Source of the DNA: Acidimicrobiales bacterium
Lineage (GTDB): Bacteria > Actinomycetota > Acidimicrobiia > Acidimicrobiales > Aldehydirespiratoraceae
NCBI GenBank assembly: GCA_029263175.1
Contig: JAJCXZ010000077.1
Location: 62,001-126,000 of the forward strand
DNA: 64,000 nt
Direction: 5' to 3'
The notes below the pieces were generated by a model. The model made no database searches. It was given only the letters and a program-made list of their open reading frames with translations, and was not told the DNA's origin. This document shows positions 22,851 to 31,676 of this stretch, piece by piece; position 1 is the stretch's first letter; each line of letters begins with the position of its first letter. The translations under genes and the position numbers were made by a program.

Positions 22851-23933
22851 TCAGTCCGCGGGTGGAACGAGCACGAGTTTGCCGATGAAACGCTTGGCGA
22901 GGAAGTCGGTCTGGGCCTGAACGATCTCCGAGAGCGGGTAGGTGCCGGCGATGATGGGTTTGATCTCCCCGCGCTCGATGTAGCCGACCAGATTCTCGAA
23001 GACTCCGGCCTGCTGGTAGGTGCTGCCCTTGAGGGTGAGATCCTTGAGGTAGAGATCCCGAATGTCGAGCTCGACGAGGGGCCCGCCGATCGCACCGGCG
23101 GTGATGTAGCGGCCACCGATTCGGAGTACCCGGATGAGTTGACCCCAGCTCGGCCCGGCCACGAGGTCCACAACGACATCGATCGAGTTCTCGCCGAGTT
23201 CGGCGACCAGGTCGGCGTTGCGGTCGATCACGCGGTCCGCACCGAGGGCACGCACACCGTCGGCTTTGCCTGCGCTGCAGATGGCTGTGATGGTTGCGCC
23301 GCGGCGCGCGGCGAGCTGAATGGCGGCGGAGCCGACCCCACCGGAGGCGCCGGTGATGAGCACTCGTTCTGCACCGAGTTCGATGCGGTGCAGCATGTTC
23401 TCCGCGGTCGAGTAGGCACAGGGGATCGACGCGAGCTCGACATCGGTCCAGTCACAGTCGACGGCATGGGCCTCTCGATGGTCAGCCACCGCGTACTGAG
23501 CGAACCCACCGTCGAACTCGGAACCGAAGACTGCGGTGATCCACGGCTCATCACCGAGGGGGTGGCGCTGCATCGTGCTCACGATCACCCGCTCACCGAC
23601 ACGGCCGGGGTCGACGCCTTCACCGACCGCCACGATCTCTCCACACGCGTCGGCGCCTTGGATGCGGGGGAACGCGAGGGCTCCGCCCCAACCGCCGTCT
23701 TCAGGACCGTCGCCTTCGAGGGCGGCGGCATCGGCGGTGTTGCCGGTGACCGACTTGGAGTACCAGCCGATTCGGGTATTGACATCGGTGTTGTTGACAC
23801 CAGCGGCACGAACACGGATCAGGACCTGGTTCTCGGCCGGTTCTGGCACCGGCACATCCGTCCGGTACTCGAGCTTGTCAAAATCGCCGGGTCCGGTGAG
23901 CAGAACAGCGGCCATCGTGGGCGGAATCTCCAT
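22851..23933 (-). CDS. Zinc-free medium-chain dehydrogenase (quinone oxidoreductase type)
   Basis: 360 residues. The N-terminal GroES-like domain contains VRAAGVNNTDVNTRIGWY and IQGADACGEIVAVGEGVD. The Rossmann domain has VLITGASGGVGSAAIQLAARRGA, the AxxGxxG-type NADPH loop of quinone oxidoreductases. The catalytic zinc ligands are absent (the Cys and His positions of ADH are not conserved). An insert of about 20 residues after TRIGWY is unusual. It is the first gene of the operon with P450, thioesterase and hydantoinase. The VWA gene ends only 17 bases upstream, so transcription may read through from coxDE. Confidence 0.85.
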   Translation of the reverse strand: MEIPPTMAAVLLTGPGDFDKLEYRTDVPVPEPAENQVLIRVRAAGVNNTDVNTRIGWYSKSVTGNTADAAALEGDGPEDGGWGGALAFPRIQGADACGEIVAVGEGVDPGRVGERVIVSTMQRHPLGDEPWITAVFGSEFDGGFAQYAVADHREAHAVDCDWTDVELASIPCAYSTAENMLHRIELGAERVLITGASGGVGSAAIQLAARRGATITAICSAGKADGVRALGADRVIDRNADLVAELGENSIDVVVDLVAGPSWGQLIRVLRIGGRYITAGAIGGPLVELDIRDLYLKDLTLKGSTYQQAGVFENLVGYIERGEIKPIIAGTYPLSEIVQAQTDFLAKRFIGKLVLVPPAD

Positions 23934-23950
23934 ACCGCATCATGGCAGGA

Positions 23951-25072
23951 TCAGCTGATCGTCTCTGCGAGAGTCTCGAGGCTGCGCAATGAGTGGCCTT
24001 CGATGAACTCGTCGACGTGGGGAAGGGCGGCGGCCATACCCCTGGCGGTCGGCTCGTAACCGGGCCCGGCCTTGAGCGGGTTCACCCACACGACACGGTG
24101 AGCGGTGCGTTTGAGGCGAGCCATCTCTTCGGCCATCTCCTCGGGGTCGCCGCGGTCCCAGCCGTCGGAAAGGATGACGACGATCGAGCCGCGCGACATC
24201 CCGCGCACTCCCCACTCGTTGTTGAAGTGACCGAGTGCCTCGCCGAGACGCGTTCCCCCCGACCAGTCGACAACTTCCTGGGCGGCCTCGGCCACGGCCT
24301 CGTCGACGTCGTGGGATCCGAGCTGCCGTGTCATGCGTGTAAGTCGCGTACCCAAGGCGAAGGCCTCGACGCGACCGCGGCCGACGACAGCCGCGTGGGC
24401 GAAGCGGATGAGCACGCGGGCATAGGCCTCCATCGATCCGCTGACGTCAAGGAGCAGGACGACGCGGCGGGTGCGCTCACCGCGGCGGGTGCGGGCGACG
24501 GCGATGGGTTCGCCGCCAGATCGCATCGCAGCCCGGACGGTGCGCCGGAGATCGAGTCGGTCGCCCGTGCGGGAGACCTCTCGCCGCCGGGACCGTTGCC
24601 GAGCGGGGTGGAGTCGCATCTTCGCCATGACCCGGTGGGCTTCTTCGAGCTCGGCCGGCGTGAAGTCGGCGAAGTCCTTGTCTCGTAGAACGTCAGCGGC
24701 GCTCCAGCGGAGAACGGGTTGGTCGTCGTCGCTGTCGTCGCTGTCGCCGCTGTCGTCGCCGTCGTCTTCGTCAGCGGCCATGACCTCGGTCTCGACGATG
24801 TCGTCGAATCGGATGGTCAGACCGCTCGTGTTGTGGTGGAAGAAGGTGAGAAACATCGCGTCGTACATCGCGATCTCTTCAGGCCGCGAGACGAGGGTGG
24901 CCCGCCCCGCCCAGTAGACGTCGATGCCGGAGCCGACGCCGAGCACATCGAGTGCCTCGCGAAAGCGAACTGACTGCCCGATCGGCACCGGTAGTCCGCC
25001 GCGGCGCAGGCAGTGGACGAACCCGGCGACGACCCGATCGAGATCGGGGGCCGGTGCGTCAGTGATGGTCAC
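23951..25072 (-). CDS. coxE: CoxE-like VWA-domain protein
   Basis: 373 residues from the GTG at 25072, inside the stop of the AAA gene (GTGA). The upstream frame is Arg-rich and overlaps that gene, so it is rejected. The C-terminal half is a von Willebrand A domain with the MIDAS motif in VVLLLDVSGSMEAYA and later SGGTRLGEAL and VILSDGWDRGDPEEM. An Asp/Ser-rich linker (about residues 110-130) joins it to the N-terminal domain. CoxE with the MoxR-type ATPase CoxD matures the Mo-Cu/Mo site of Cox-type hydroxylases. The hydroxylase genes lie 3 kb away on the other strand. Confidence 0.85.
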   Translation of the reverse strand: MTITDAPAPDLDRVVAGFVHCLRRGGLPVPIGQSVRFREALDVLGVGSGIDVYWAGRATLVSRPEEIAMYDAMFLTFFHHNTSGLTIRFDDIVETEVMAADEDDGDDSGDSDDSDDDQPVLRWSAADVLRDKDFADFTPAELEEAHRVMAKMRLHPARQRSRRREVSRTGDRLDLRRTVRAAMRSGGEPIAVARTRRGERTRRVVLLLDVSGSMEAYARVLIRFAHAAVVGRGRVEAFALGTRLTRMTRQLGSHDVDEAVAEAAQEVVDWSGGTRLGEALGHFNNEWGVRGMSRGSIVVILSDGWDRGDPEEMAEEMARLKRTAHRVVWVNPLKAGPGYEPTARGMAAALPHVDEFIEGHSLRSLETLAETIS

Positions 25073-25986
25073 GCGCCGAGTGCCACCTTGATGACGGCGT
25101 CGAGGCCATTGCGTCGAGCGCGATCCTGATCCTCGCGGTACTTCAGCAAGGCCCCGAGCGTGTCGTCGACGTTTGACTCGGTGAGCTCGCTCGCCCCGAG
25201 CAGGTGCAAGGCATTGGCCCAGTCGAGCGTCTCGGCCACTCCCGGCGGCTTGTACAGGCCCATGTCGCGGAATTCCCCGGCTGCCGCGGCCACCTGACGA
25301 GCCAGGGGGTCGGGAACGCTGGGCGCCTTGGCGGCGATGATCGCAACCTCGCGCTCGAAGTCGGGGTGATCGACCCAGTGGTAGAGGGCTCGCCGTTTGA
25401 GGGCATCGTGGACGTCGCGGGTGCGGTTCGAGGTGATCACGACGATCGGCGGGTTGTCGGCGTGGAACGTGCCGAGCTCGGGGATCGTGACCGAGTAGTC
25501 GGAGAGGGCTTCGAGAAGGAACGCTTCGAACTCGTCGTCGGCGCGGTCGACCTCGTCGATCAGGAGAATGGGTGGAACGTCGGACCCGTGGTCGATGGCG
25601 GCGAGCAGGGGCCGACGGATCAGGAAGCGTTCGGTGAACAGCTCGTCCTCGAGGGCATCGGTGTTCTCGGCTTGGGCGGTGCCGGCAGCCTCGGCGGCTC
25701 GGAGGTGCAGGAGCTGGCGGGTGTAGTTCCACTCGTAGAGGGCTTGCGCGGAGTCGATGCCGTCGTAGCACTGCAGGCGGATCAGCTCACCGCCGGTGAC
25801 CGCGGCGAGGACCTTGGCGACTTCGGTCTTGCCGACGCCGGCCTCGCCCTCCAGGAGTAGGGGTCGCTTCAGCGATGCGGCGAGATGGATCGACGTGGCG
25901 AGACCGCGGTCGCACAGATAGGCGTGATCGGCGAGTGCTGCGAGGACTGCGTCGACGGATTCCACCAGTGCGGTCGAGTGAGGCAT
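25069..25986 (-). CDS. coxD: CoxD-like MoxR-family AAA+ ATPase
   Basis: 305 residues from the ATG at 25986. Walker A is LLLEGEAGVGKTEVAK, Walker B is ILLIDEVDRADDEFEAFL, sensor 1 is PIVVITSNRTRDV, and the arginine region is DALKRRALYHWVDHP. This is the MoxR/CoxD branch, which works with VWA proteins to remodel or load metal cofactors. In the CO dehydrogenase system CoxD is needed for assembly of the bimetallic cluster. It is co-translated with coxE. It diverges from the MFS-coxG-coxSLM block, so a shared divergent promoter in 25987-26052 is likely. Confidence 0.88.
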   Translation of the reverse strand: MPHSTALVESVDAVLAALADHAYLCDRGLATSIHLAASLKRPLLLEGEAGVGKTEVAKVLAAVTGGELIRLQCYDGIDSAQALYEWNYTRQLLHLRAAEAAGTAQAENTDALEDELFTERFLIRRPLLAAIDHGSDVPPILLIDEVDRADDEFEAFLLEALSDYSVTIPELGTFHADNPPIVVITSNRTRDVHDALKRRALYHWVDHPDFEREVAIIAAKAPSVPDPLARQVAAAAGEFRDMGLYKPPGVAETLDWANALHLLGASELTESNVDDTLGALLKYREDQDRARRNGLDAVIKVALGA

Positions 25987-26052
25987 GAGGACCCAGGGTA
26001 GGACGAGAGAAACCGGCAGCGCCCGTTCGTGGACAGGAAGTAGCGTCGACGG

Positions 26053-27264
26053 ATGTCTGAGAAGCCCTACGACCCAGCGCGTGTCTTCGTTCGCGCGGCT
26101 GGCCTCACCGAGGGTGTCGAGTGGGCATTCTGGCTGGTGCTCACCGTGTGGTGGGTTGTCGAGCTCGGTCTTGGCCCGTTTGAGCTCGTGCTGCTCGGCA
26201 CCGTGCTCGAGACGTCGGTGCTGCTCGCGGAGACACCGACTGGCGTTGTCGCCGACCTGGTGTCTCGGAAGCGGTCGCTGATCATCGCCCAGGTCGTCAT
26301 GGGACTTGGTTTCATCTGGGCCGTCGCTAGCACCAATTACTGGGTCATCTTGCCGGCGCAGGCGGTCTTCGGGATCGGCTGGACCTTCCGAAGCGGAGCA
26401 GACACCGCGTGGGTCACCGACGAGCTGAAAGGCATGGGCGAGCACAGCGATGACGACCTCGATCGGCTGCTGATTCGCAAGCACCGCTTCGGCATCGCCG
26501 TTGCCCTCATCACGCTGCCGCTCACCATTCTTGTTGGCGAACTCAGTTCGGTCCGCTGGGCCGGTCTGTGCCTCGGCCTCATCCAGATCGCGATGGGCGT
26601 CTACTTCCACTTCGCGCTGCGCGAGGACCACTTCGTGCCGGGTCGCGAGCAGGAGCGTGGATTCATCGAGACGCTGAAGGACGGCGTGATGGCGGTGCGG
26701 AGTGCGCCGCGCCTGCGCACGCTCGTGCTCGTCATCGTGGCGCTCGACATGGGGTCGGAGGGATTTGACCGGCTCGGCTACAAGCACTTCCTCGATAGCG
26801 GAGCGATCGACGACGGTTCGCTTCTCGTGCTCGGCGTCTTGTTCATAGCCCTCGCCTTCGCGGGGCTTGCCGCCAATGCGGTGGCCGGTCGAGTGCTGGA
26901 GTCAGGCTTCGGTGTGGCACGACTTGCGGTGGTGCTACTCCTGGTGGCCGCGGTCGGCGGCGCGCTGGCGTCGGTCACCAACATCGTCGTGGTGATCGCT
27001 CTCGGTTACATGATGCAGGACTCCACCCGCGAGGCGTTGTGGCCTGTCCTCGAGGGCTGGGCCAATCGTGACGCCCCGTCCAACGTTCGGGCCACGGTCC
27101 ACTCTCTGATGGGACAGGCAACGTCGATTGCCGAACTCGTGGGTGGCCTGATGCTCGGCATCATTGCTGAACTCACCTCGATTCCGATCGTGCTCGCGAT
27201 TTCGGCCGGCTTCTTCGGGCTGTCCTCCGTGCTCGCCACTCGTGGGGTCGAGCGGCGCCATTAA
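26053..27264 (+). CDS. MFS transporter
   Basis: 403 residues with about 12 membrane helices. The cytoplasmic loop 2-3 reads TGVVADLVSRKRSLI, a recognisable MFS motif A. A longer central loop (EREDHF-like, about residues 190-215) separates the two six-helix halves. The helices of half 2 are rich in Ala and Val. The closest recalled type is the tetracenomycin/tetracycline efflux-like group, but direction and substrate are not certain. coxG starts 10 bases after its stop and coxSLM follows, so it may move the substrate or product of the Mo hydroxylase. Confidence 0.82.
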   Translation: MSEKPYDPARVFVRAAGLTEGVEWAFWLVLTVWWVVELGLGPFELVLLGTVLETSVLLAETPTGVVADLVSRKRSLIIAQVVMGLGFIWAVASTNYWVILPAQAVFGIGWTFRSGADTAWVTDELKGMGEHSDDDLDRLLIRKHRFGIAVALITLPLTILVGELSSVRWAGLCLGLIQIAMGVYFHFALREDHFVPGREQERGFIETLKDGVMAVRSAPRLRTLVLVIVALDMGSEGFDRLGYKHFLDSGAIDDGSLLVLGVLFIALAFAGLAANAVAGRVLESGFGVARLAVVLLLVAAVGGALASVTNIVVVIALGYMMQDSTREALWPVLEGWANRDAPSNVRATVHSLMGQATSIAELVGGLMLGIIAELTSIPIVLAISAGFFGLSSVLATRGVERRH

Positions 27265-27274
27265 GATCGCCGCC

Positions 27275-27910
27275 ATGAAGATCGAGAACGACTTCCGTGT
27301 ATCCGCCCCGATTGAAAAGGCGTGGGCTCTGCTCACCGACATTCCGGCCATTGCGCCGTGTCTGCCGGGGGCGGAGTTGACCGGCCAGGACGGTGACACG
27401 TTCGAAGGCAGGATGAAGATCAAGGTCGGCCCGGTGACCGCGGAGTACAAGGGAACCGCCACGATCACCGAGCTCGACGAGGAGAGCCATCGAGTGCTCC
27501 TCTCGGCGACTGGACGCGATTCGCGCGGCTCGGGCAATGCGTCGGCGGAGATCACCGCGGTGATGACGCCTGACGGTGACGGCACCAAGATCTCGATCGA
27601 CACCGACCTCAAGATCGCCGGCAAGGTGGCCCAGTTCGGCCGCGGCGTGATGGCGGACGTGTCGAAGAAGCTGATCGGTCAGTTCGCCGACTGCATCGGC
27701 AGCAAGCTCGACACTCCTGCCGAGGAATCATCGTCGGAGCGTGAAGGGCCCGAGGACTCGGCGCGGACTGACGCGGGAGGCGAGAGCGAAGAGGAGACCG
27801 ACAACACGCTCGATCTTCTGGAGGTGGCAGGCGGCGCAATGGCAAAGCGTCTGGTTCCTGTCGTCGCCGGCATCATCTTGATCGTCGTCCTGATCGTCCT
27901 GCTCACTTGA
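27275..27910 (+). CDS. coxG: CoxG-like SRPBCC protein with C-terminal membrane anchor
   Basis: 211 residues from the ATG at 27275. Residues 1-145 form the CoxG fold: MKIENDFRVSAPIEKAWALL, IPAIAPCLPGAELT, then the conserved GRMKIKVGPVTAEYKGT. An acidic Glu/Ser-rich linker follows, and a C-terminal membrane helix (LVPVVAGIILIVVLIVLL) ends the protein. In Oligotropha CoxG recruits CO dehydrogenase to the membrane. Here the anchor is fused to the same chain. It sits directly upstream of coxS, so the hydroxylase is probably tethered to the inner membrane face and its electron acceptor, perhaps quinones. Confidence 0.87.
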   Translation: MKIENDFRVSAPIEKAWALLTDIPAIAPCLPGAELTGQDGDTFEGRMKIKVGPVTAEYKGTATITELDEESHRVLLSATGRDSRGSGNASAEITAVMTPDGDGTKISIDTDLKIAGKVAQFGRGVMADVSKKLIGQFADCIGSKLDTPAEESSSEREGPEDSARTDAGGESEEETDNTLDLLEVAGGAMAKRLVPVVAGIILIVVLIVLLT

Positions 27911-27992
27911 AGCGGTAAGCGCCCTGCGCACCACACAACGTGACACCATCGACTGTGCCGCTGGTCACATCTGCGGATCTGTGGAATCCTCA

Positions 27993-28019
27993 TTGGCCCA
28001 CCCCTCATCGGCCAAGGAG
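27993..28019 (+). promoter_or_regulatory. Inverted repeat overlapping the coxS ribosome binding site
   Basis: TTGGCC (27993-27998) and GGCCAA (28010-28015) can pair around an 11-base loop. The second arm shares its last two bases with the AAGGAG Shine-Dalgarno (28014-28019) of coxS, whose GTG start is at 28025. Such overlap could limit translation or mark an operator. The short arms make chance possible. Confidence 0.35.
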
Positions 28020-28024
28020 TACGC

Positions 28025-28489
28025 GTGGAAGTTCAGGTCACCGTCAACGGGCAGTCCCATTCAGCGGACTGTGAACCGAGGACTTTGCTGGTCCACTTCA
28101 TTCGAGAGCAGCTCGGGTTAACGGGCACCAACATCGGCTGCGACACGTCGTCGTGCGGCGCGTGCACGGTGCACATCGACGGCGAGTCGGTGAAGTCGTG
28201 CACGATGTTCGCCGCTCAAGCTCGCGGCGCCGACATCACCACGATCGAAGGCCTGGCCGCCGACGACGGCACGCTGCACCCCATGCAGCAGGCGTTCATG
28301 GAGTGCCACGGTCTCCAGTGTGGCTACTGCACGCCAGGCATGGTGATGGCCGCGACATCGCTCTTGAGCGAGAACCCGAGCCCGACCGAGACCGAAGTAC
28401 GAGAGGGTCTCGAGGGCAATCTCTGTCGCTGTACCGGCTATCACAACATCGTGAAGTCTGTGCTTGCCGCCGCGGGAGGTGAGTCATGA
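28025..28489 (+). CDS. coxS: Mo hydroxylase small subunit, 2x[2Fe-2S] (CoxS-like)
   Basis: 154 residues from a GTG with AAGGAG upstream. The plant-type ferredoxin cluster is carried by [20 protein letters not shown] plus the following SC. The second, helical cluster has [15 protein letters not shown] and [16 protein letters not shown]. This is the electron-transfer subunit linking the Mo centre in the large subunit to FAD in the medium subunit. It overlaps the large-subunit start by 4 bases (ATGA). Order S-L-M differs from the M-S-L order of classical form I cox operons and is common in form II. Confidence 0.93.
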   Translation: MEVQVTVNGQSHSADCEPRTLLVHFIREQLGLTGTNIGCDTSSCGACTVHIDGESVKSCTMFAAQARGADITTIEGLAADDGTLHPMQQAFMECHGLQCGYCTPGMVMAATSLLSENPSPTETEVREGLEGNLCRCTGYHNIVKSVLAAAGGES

Positions 28490-30855
28490 GTTCTGTCGGA
28501 ACACCGATGCTTCGCAAGGAAGACCCGAAGCTGCTCACCGGTGAAGGGAAGTACGTCGACGACATCCAGGTCGCAGGTCAGCTGTGGATGGGGATGGTGC
28601 GTAGCCCCTACGCCCACGCCACGATCAACAGCGTTGACGCTTCGGCTGCGGCGGAAGCTCCCGGAGTACACGCCGTCTACACTGCCACTGATCTTCTCGG
28701 GATGGGTCTGTGGATCGGTCCGCTCCCATGCGCGTGGCCGGTCACGCCCGACATGGTCAACCCGCCGCACTTCCCGGTCGCTGATGGCGAGGTTCATCAC
28801 GTCGGCGAGATCGTGGCCGTGGTGTTGGCCGACGATCGCTACCGAGCCGCCGACGCGGCCGAGCTCGTGGTCGTCGACTACGAGCCGTTGCCGGTGGTGG
28901 CTTCGGTTGCTGACGCAGTTGCCGACGCTTCGATGGTGCACTCGAGCCTCGAGTCCAACAAGGCCTACCACTGGCCGTTGATTCCCGATCCCGACGCCCT
29001 CGAGGCGGCGTTCGCGAATGCAACGCACCATGTCGACGCGAGCTTCGTCCAGCAGCGCATGATCCCGTCGGCGATGGAGCCCCGCGGCGTGCTCGCCGTA
29101 CCGAGCCCGCATGGCGGAGACATCACGCTCTACTCCGCAACCCAGGTGCCCCACATTCTGAAGGTGATGGTCGCAGCCACCACTGGCATTCCCGAGAGCA
29201 AGATCCGGGTGATCGCGCCGGCGGTCGGCGGCGGCTTCGGAGCCAAGCTCAACGTCAACCCCGACGAGCTTCTCGCCGTCACTCTGGCCAACAAGCTCGG
29301 CCGTCCCGTGCGATGGACCGAGACCCGCTCCGAAGCGGCGTTCTCCACCCATCAGGGCCGTGGTCAGAACCAGCGCATCGAGCTGGCCGCCGACGGCGAC
29401 GGCAAGCTCCTCGGCGTTCGGGTGCATCTCGACGCCGATATGGGCGCCTACATGATGTTGATCACGCCGGGCGTTCCGCTGCTCGGCAGCTTCCTCTACA
29501 CCGGCGTGTATGCAGTGCCGGCGTTCGGGTTCACGTGCGATGGCTGGTTCACGAACCTCACGCCCACTGACGCCTACCGCGGCGCCGGCCGGCCGGAGGC
29601 GAGCTACGCCATCGAACGGGCGATGGACATCCTCGCCTCGAAGGTGGGTATCGGTCCCGACGAGATCCGCCGCCGCAACTACCTCGCGGGTGGCGAGCAC
29701 TTCGAGAACCTCGATGTGCCGTCGACGCTCACCTTCGATTCCGGTCACTACGGACCCTCACTCGATCGAGCGTTGGAGCTGGCCGGCTACGGCGATCTCC
29801 GCGCCGAGCAGCAGGCCCGGCGCGACGGCGGCTCCACCAAGCAGCTCGGCATCGGGATGTGTACCTATGTGGAGATCTGTGGCCTGGCCCCGAGCCGCGC
29901 GCTCGGTGGGTTGGGCTATGGGGCCGGCGGATGGGAACACGCCACCGTCCGCATGTTGCCAACCGGAAAGGTCGAGGTCGTCTCCGGTTCGACACCGCAT
30001 GGTCAGGGTCATGAAACCTCGTGGTCCCAGATCGTGGCCGACAAGCTGGGCGTCGATCCTGCTGACGTCGAGGTGTTGCATTCCGACACCGCGATCAGTC
30101 CGCTCGGACTCGACACCTACGGTTCGCGTTCGCTCGCCGTCGGCGGTGTCGCCATCGCGAATGCGTGCGACAAGGTGGTCGAGAAGGCCAAGCTCATTGC
30201 GGCCCACTCGATGGAGGCCAGCGCCGACGACATGGAGTTCGACGGTGGCATGTTCTCTGTCGCCGGGTCGCCCGACAAGGCGATGGCCATTCAGGAGATC
30301 GCGTTCGGTGCGTTCACCGCGCACGACCTGCCCGACGGCATGGAGCCCAACCTGCAGGAACAGACCACATGGGATCCGCCGAACTTCGCGTTCCCGTTCG
30401 GCACCCATGTGGCGGTCGTCGAGATCGACGAGGACACCGGCAACGTGGAGCTGCAGAACTACATCGCAGTTGACGATTGCGGTGTGCAGGTCAACCCGAT
30501 GATCGTTGCGGGCCAGGTCCACGGCGGTATTGCCCAGGGCGTTGGTCAGGCTCTCTGGGAGGGTGCCAACTACGACGAGGACGGCAACTGCACCAACCCG
30601 TCGTTCATGGACTATCTCGTCCCTTCGCCGACCGAGATGCCCAACTTCACCCTCGACTTCACGGTGACCCCCAGTACGAGCAATCCGCTCGGCGTGAAGG
30701 GTGTCGGCGAAGCCGGCACGATCGGTTCGGCCGCCGCGGTGATCAACGCCGTGTGTGACGGTCTCAGTCCGTACGGGGTGACCGACATCGAGATGCCGGC
30801 GACCCCACAACGAGTTTGGCGAGCGATCCAGGACGGCAAGGGAGGTGCGTCATGA
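28486..30855 (+). CDS. coxL: Mo hydroxylase large subunit, form II CoxL-like
   Basis: 789 residues of the xanthine oxidase family. [22 protein letters not shown] opens the protein. [15 protein letters not shown] is the Moco-binding loop. [10 protein letters not shown] at residues 363-369 is the form II active-site signature; form I CO dehydrogenase has AYxCSFR with the Cu-binding Cys. [13 protein letters not shown] places the catalytic Glu at 742. Without that Cys, CO oxidation is not expected, and form II enzymes probably hydroxylate N-heterocycles or aldehydes. Molybdopterin cytosine dinucleotide is the likely cofactor. The neighbouring ring-opening hydrolases fit an N-heterocycle substrate. 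Confidence 0.9.
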   Translation: MSSVGTPMLRKEDPKLLTGEGKYVDDIQVAGQLWMGMVRSPYAHATINSVDASAAAEAPGVHAVYTATDLLGMGLWIGPLPCAWPVTPDMVNPPHFPVADGEVHHVGEIVAVVLADDRYRAADAAELVVVDYEPLPVVASVADAVADASMVHSSLESNKAYHWPLIPDPDALEAAFANATHHVDASFVQQRMIPSAMEPRGVLAVPSPHGGDITLYSATQVPHILKVMVAATTGIPESKIRVIAPAVGGGFGAKLNVNPDELLAVTLANKLGRPVRWTETRSEAAFSTHQGRGQNQRIELAADGDGKLLGVRVHLDADMGAYMMLITPGVPLLGSFLYTGVYAVPAFGFTCDGWFTNLTPTDAYRGAGRPEASYAIERAMDILASKVGIGPDEIRRRNYLAGGEHFENLDVPSTLTFDSGHYGPSLDRALELAGYGDLRAEQQARRDGGSTKQLGIGMCTYVEICGLAPSRALGGLGYGAGGWEHATVRMLPTGKVEVVSGSTPHGQGHETSWSQIVADKLGVDPADVEVLHSDTAISPLGLDTYGSRSLAVGGVAIANACDKVVEKAKLIAAHSMEASADDMEFDGGMFSVAGSPDKAMAIQEIAFGAFTAHDLPDGMEPNLQEQTTWDPPNFAFPFGTHVAVVEIDEDTGNVELQNYIAVDDCGVQVNPMIVAGQVHGGIAQGVGQALWEGANYDEDGNCTNPSFMDYLVPSPTEMPNFTLDFTVTPSTSNPLGVKGVGEAGTIGSAAAVINAVCDGLSPYGVTDIEMPATPQRVWRAIQDGKGGAS

Positions 30856-31673
30856 TCCCCGCATCGTTTGAGTACGTGGAGGCTGCCTCCGCCGATGCCG
30901 CGATCGCCGCGCTCACCGAGCATGGCGATGAAGCGAAGCTGCTGGCCGGCGGCCACAGCTTGATCCCGCTGATGCGGTTCCGGCTGGCCACTCCGGGTGT
31001 GCTTGTCGACATCGGCCGCCTCGATGACCTGAGCTACATCAACGACGGCGGTGACCACATCGCCATCGGTGCCCTCACGCGTCATCGGGCCCTGGAGACG
31101 AGCGACATGCTCGCCGCCGAGGCGCCGCTGCTTCGTCACGTCGCGTCCCAGGTCGGCGATCCGCAGGTGCGCCATCGCGGCACGCTCGGCGGCTCGCTCG
31201 CTCATGGGGATCCTGCGTCTGATCTCCCGGCGGCATTGCTTGCCATGGGTGGCTCGGTTGTGGCCAAGGGCCCCGGAGGCGAGCGAGTGATCACGGCTGA
31301 CGACTTCTTCACCGGCTTCCTCGAGACGGCGCTTGGCGAGGACGAACTCCTCACCGAGATCCGGATCCCGAAGGCCGGCGGTGCGGGTTGGAGTTACCAG
31401 AAGTTCAACCGTCGGGCCCAGGACTGGGCCATCGTCGGCGCCGCCGTCCAGTTGGGGGCGAACCCGGGCGTGGCGCTCGTCAACATGGGGCCCGCCCCGA
31501 TGCGCGCCGGTGGCGTGGAGGCGGCCATCGCCAGTGGTTCCTCGGCCGCTGACGCAGCGGCTGTCGCCGCCGCCGGCACCGAGCCTCCGGTGGACCTCAA
31601 CGGCGACGAGGCCTACCGCGCCCACTTGGCCCGAGTCCTCGTCGAACGGGGCCTCATCGAAGCCCAAACGTAG
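30852..31673 (+). CDS. coxM: Mo hydroxylase FAD subunit (CoxM-like)
   Basis: 273 residues from the ATG at 30852, overlapping the large-subunit stop by 4 bases. FAD-binding motifs: KLLAGGHSLIPLMRFRLATP near the N-terminus (the AGGHSLxPxMxxR form) and LGGSLAHGDPASDLPAALLA around residue 115 (TxGGxxAHxDPxxD form). The C-terminal CO_deh_flav_C domain starts near FNRRAQDWAIVGAAV. It passes electrons from the [2Fe-2S] subunit to quinones or another acceptor. Its stop is 3 bases from the convergent ABC-like gene, leaving no room for a terminator. Confidence 0.92.
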   Translation: MIPASFEYVEAASADAAIAALTEHGDEAKLLAGGHSLIPLMRFRLATPGVLVDIGRLDDLSYINDGGDHIAIGALTRHRALETSDMLAAEAPLLRHVASQVGDPQVRHRGTLGGSLAHGDPASDLPAALLAMGGSVVAKGPGGERVITADDFFTGFLETALGEDELLTEIRIPKAGGAGWSYQKFNRRAQDWAIVGAAVQLGANPGVALVNMGPAPMRAGGVEAAIASGSSAADAAAVAAAGTEPPVDLNGDEAYRAHLARVLVERGLIEAQT

Positions 31674-31676
31674 GCG

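Noticed and set aside
23951-25771. Extended start of the CoxE-like gene at 25771
   Set aside because: The extra 233 residues are Arg/His/Pro-rich and lie inside the CoxD coding region. The GTG at 25072 overlaps the coxD stop in the style of this genome.
28441-29748. A 435-codon minus-strand frame across coxS/coxL
   Set aside because: The plus-strand proteins carry full cofactor motifs. The antisense product has no recognisable fold or start signal.
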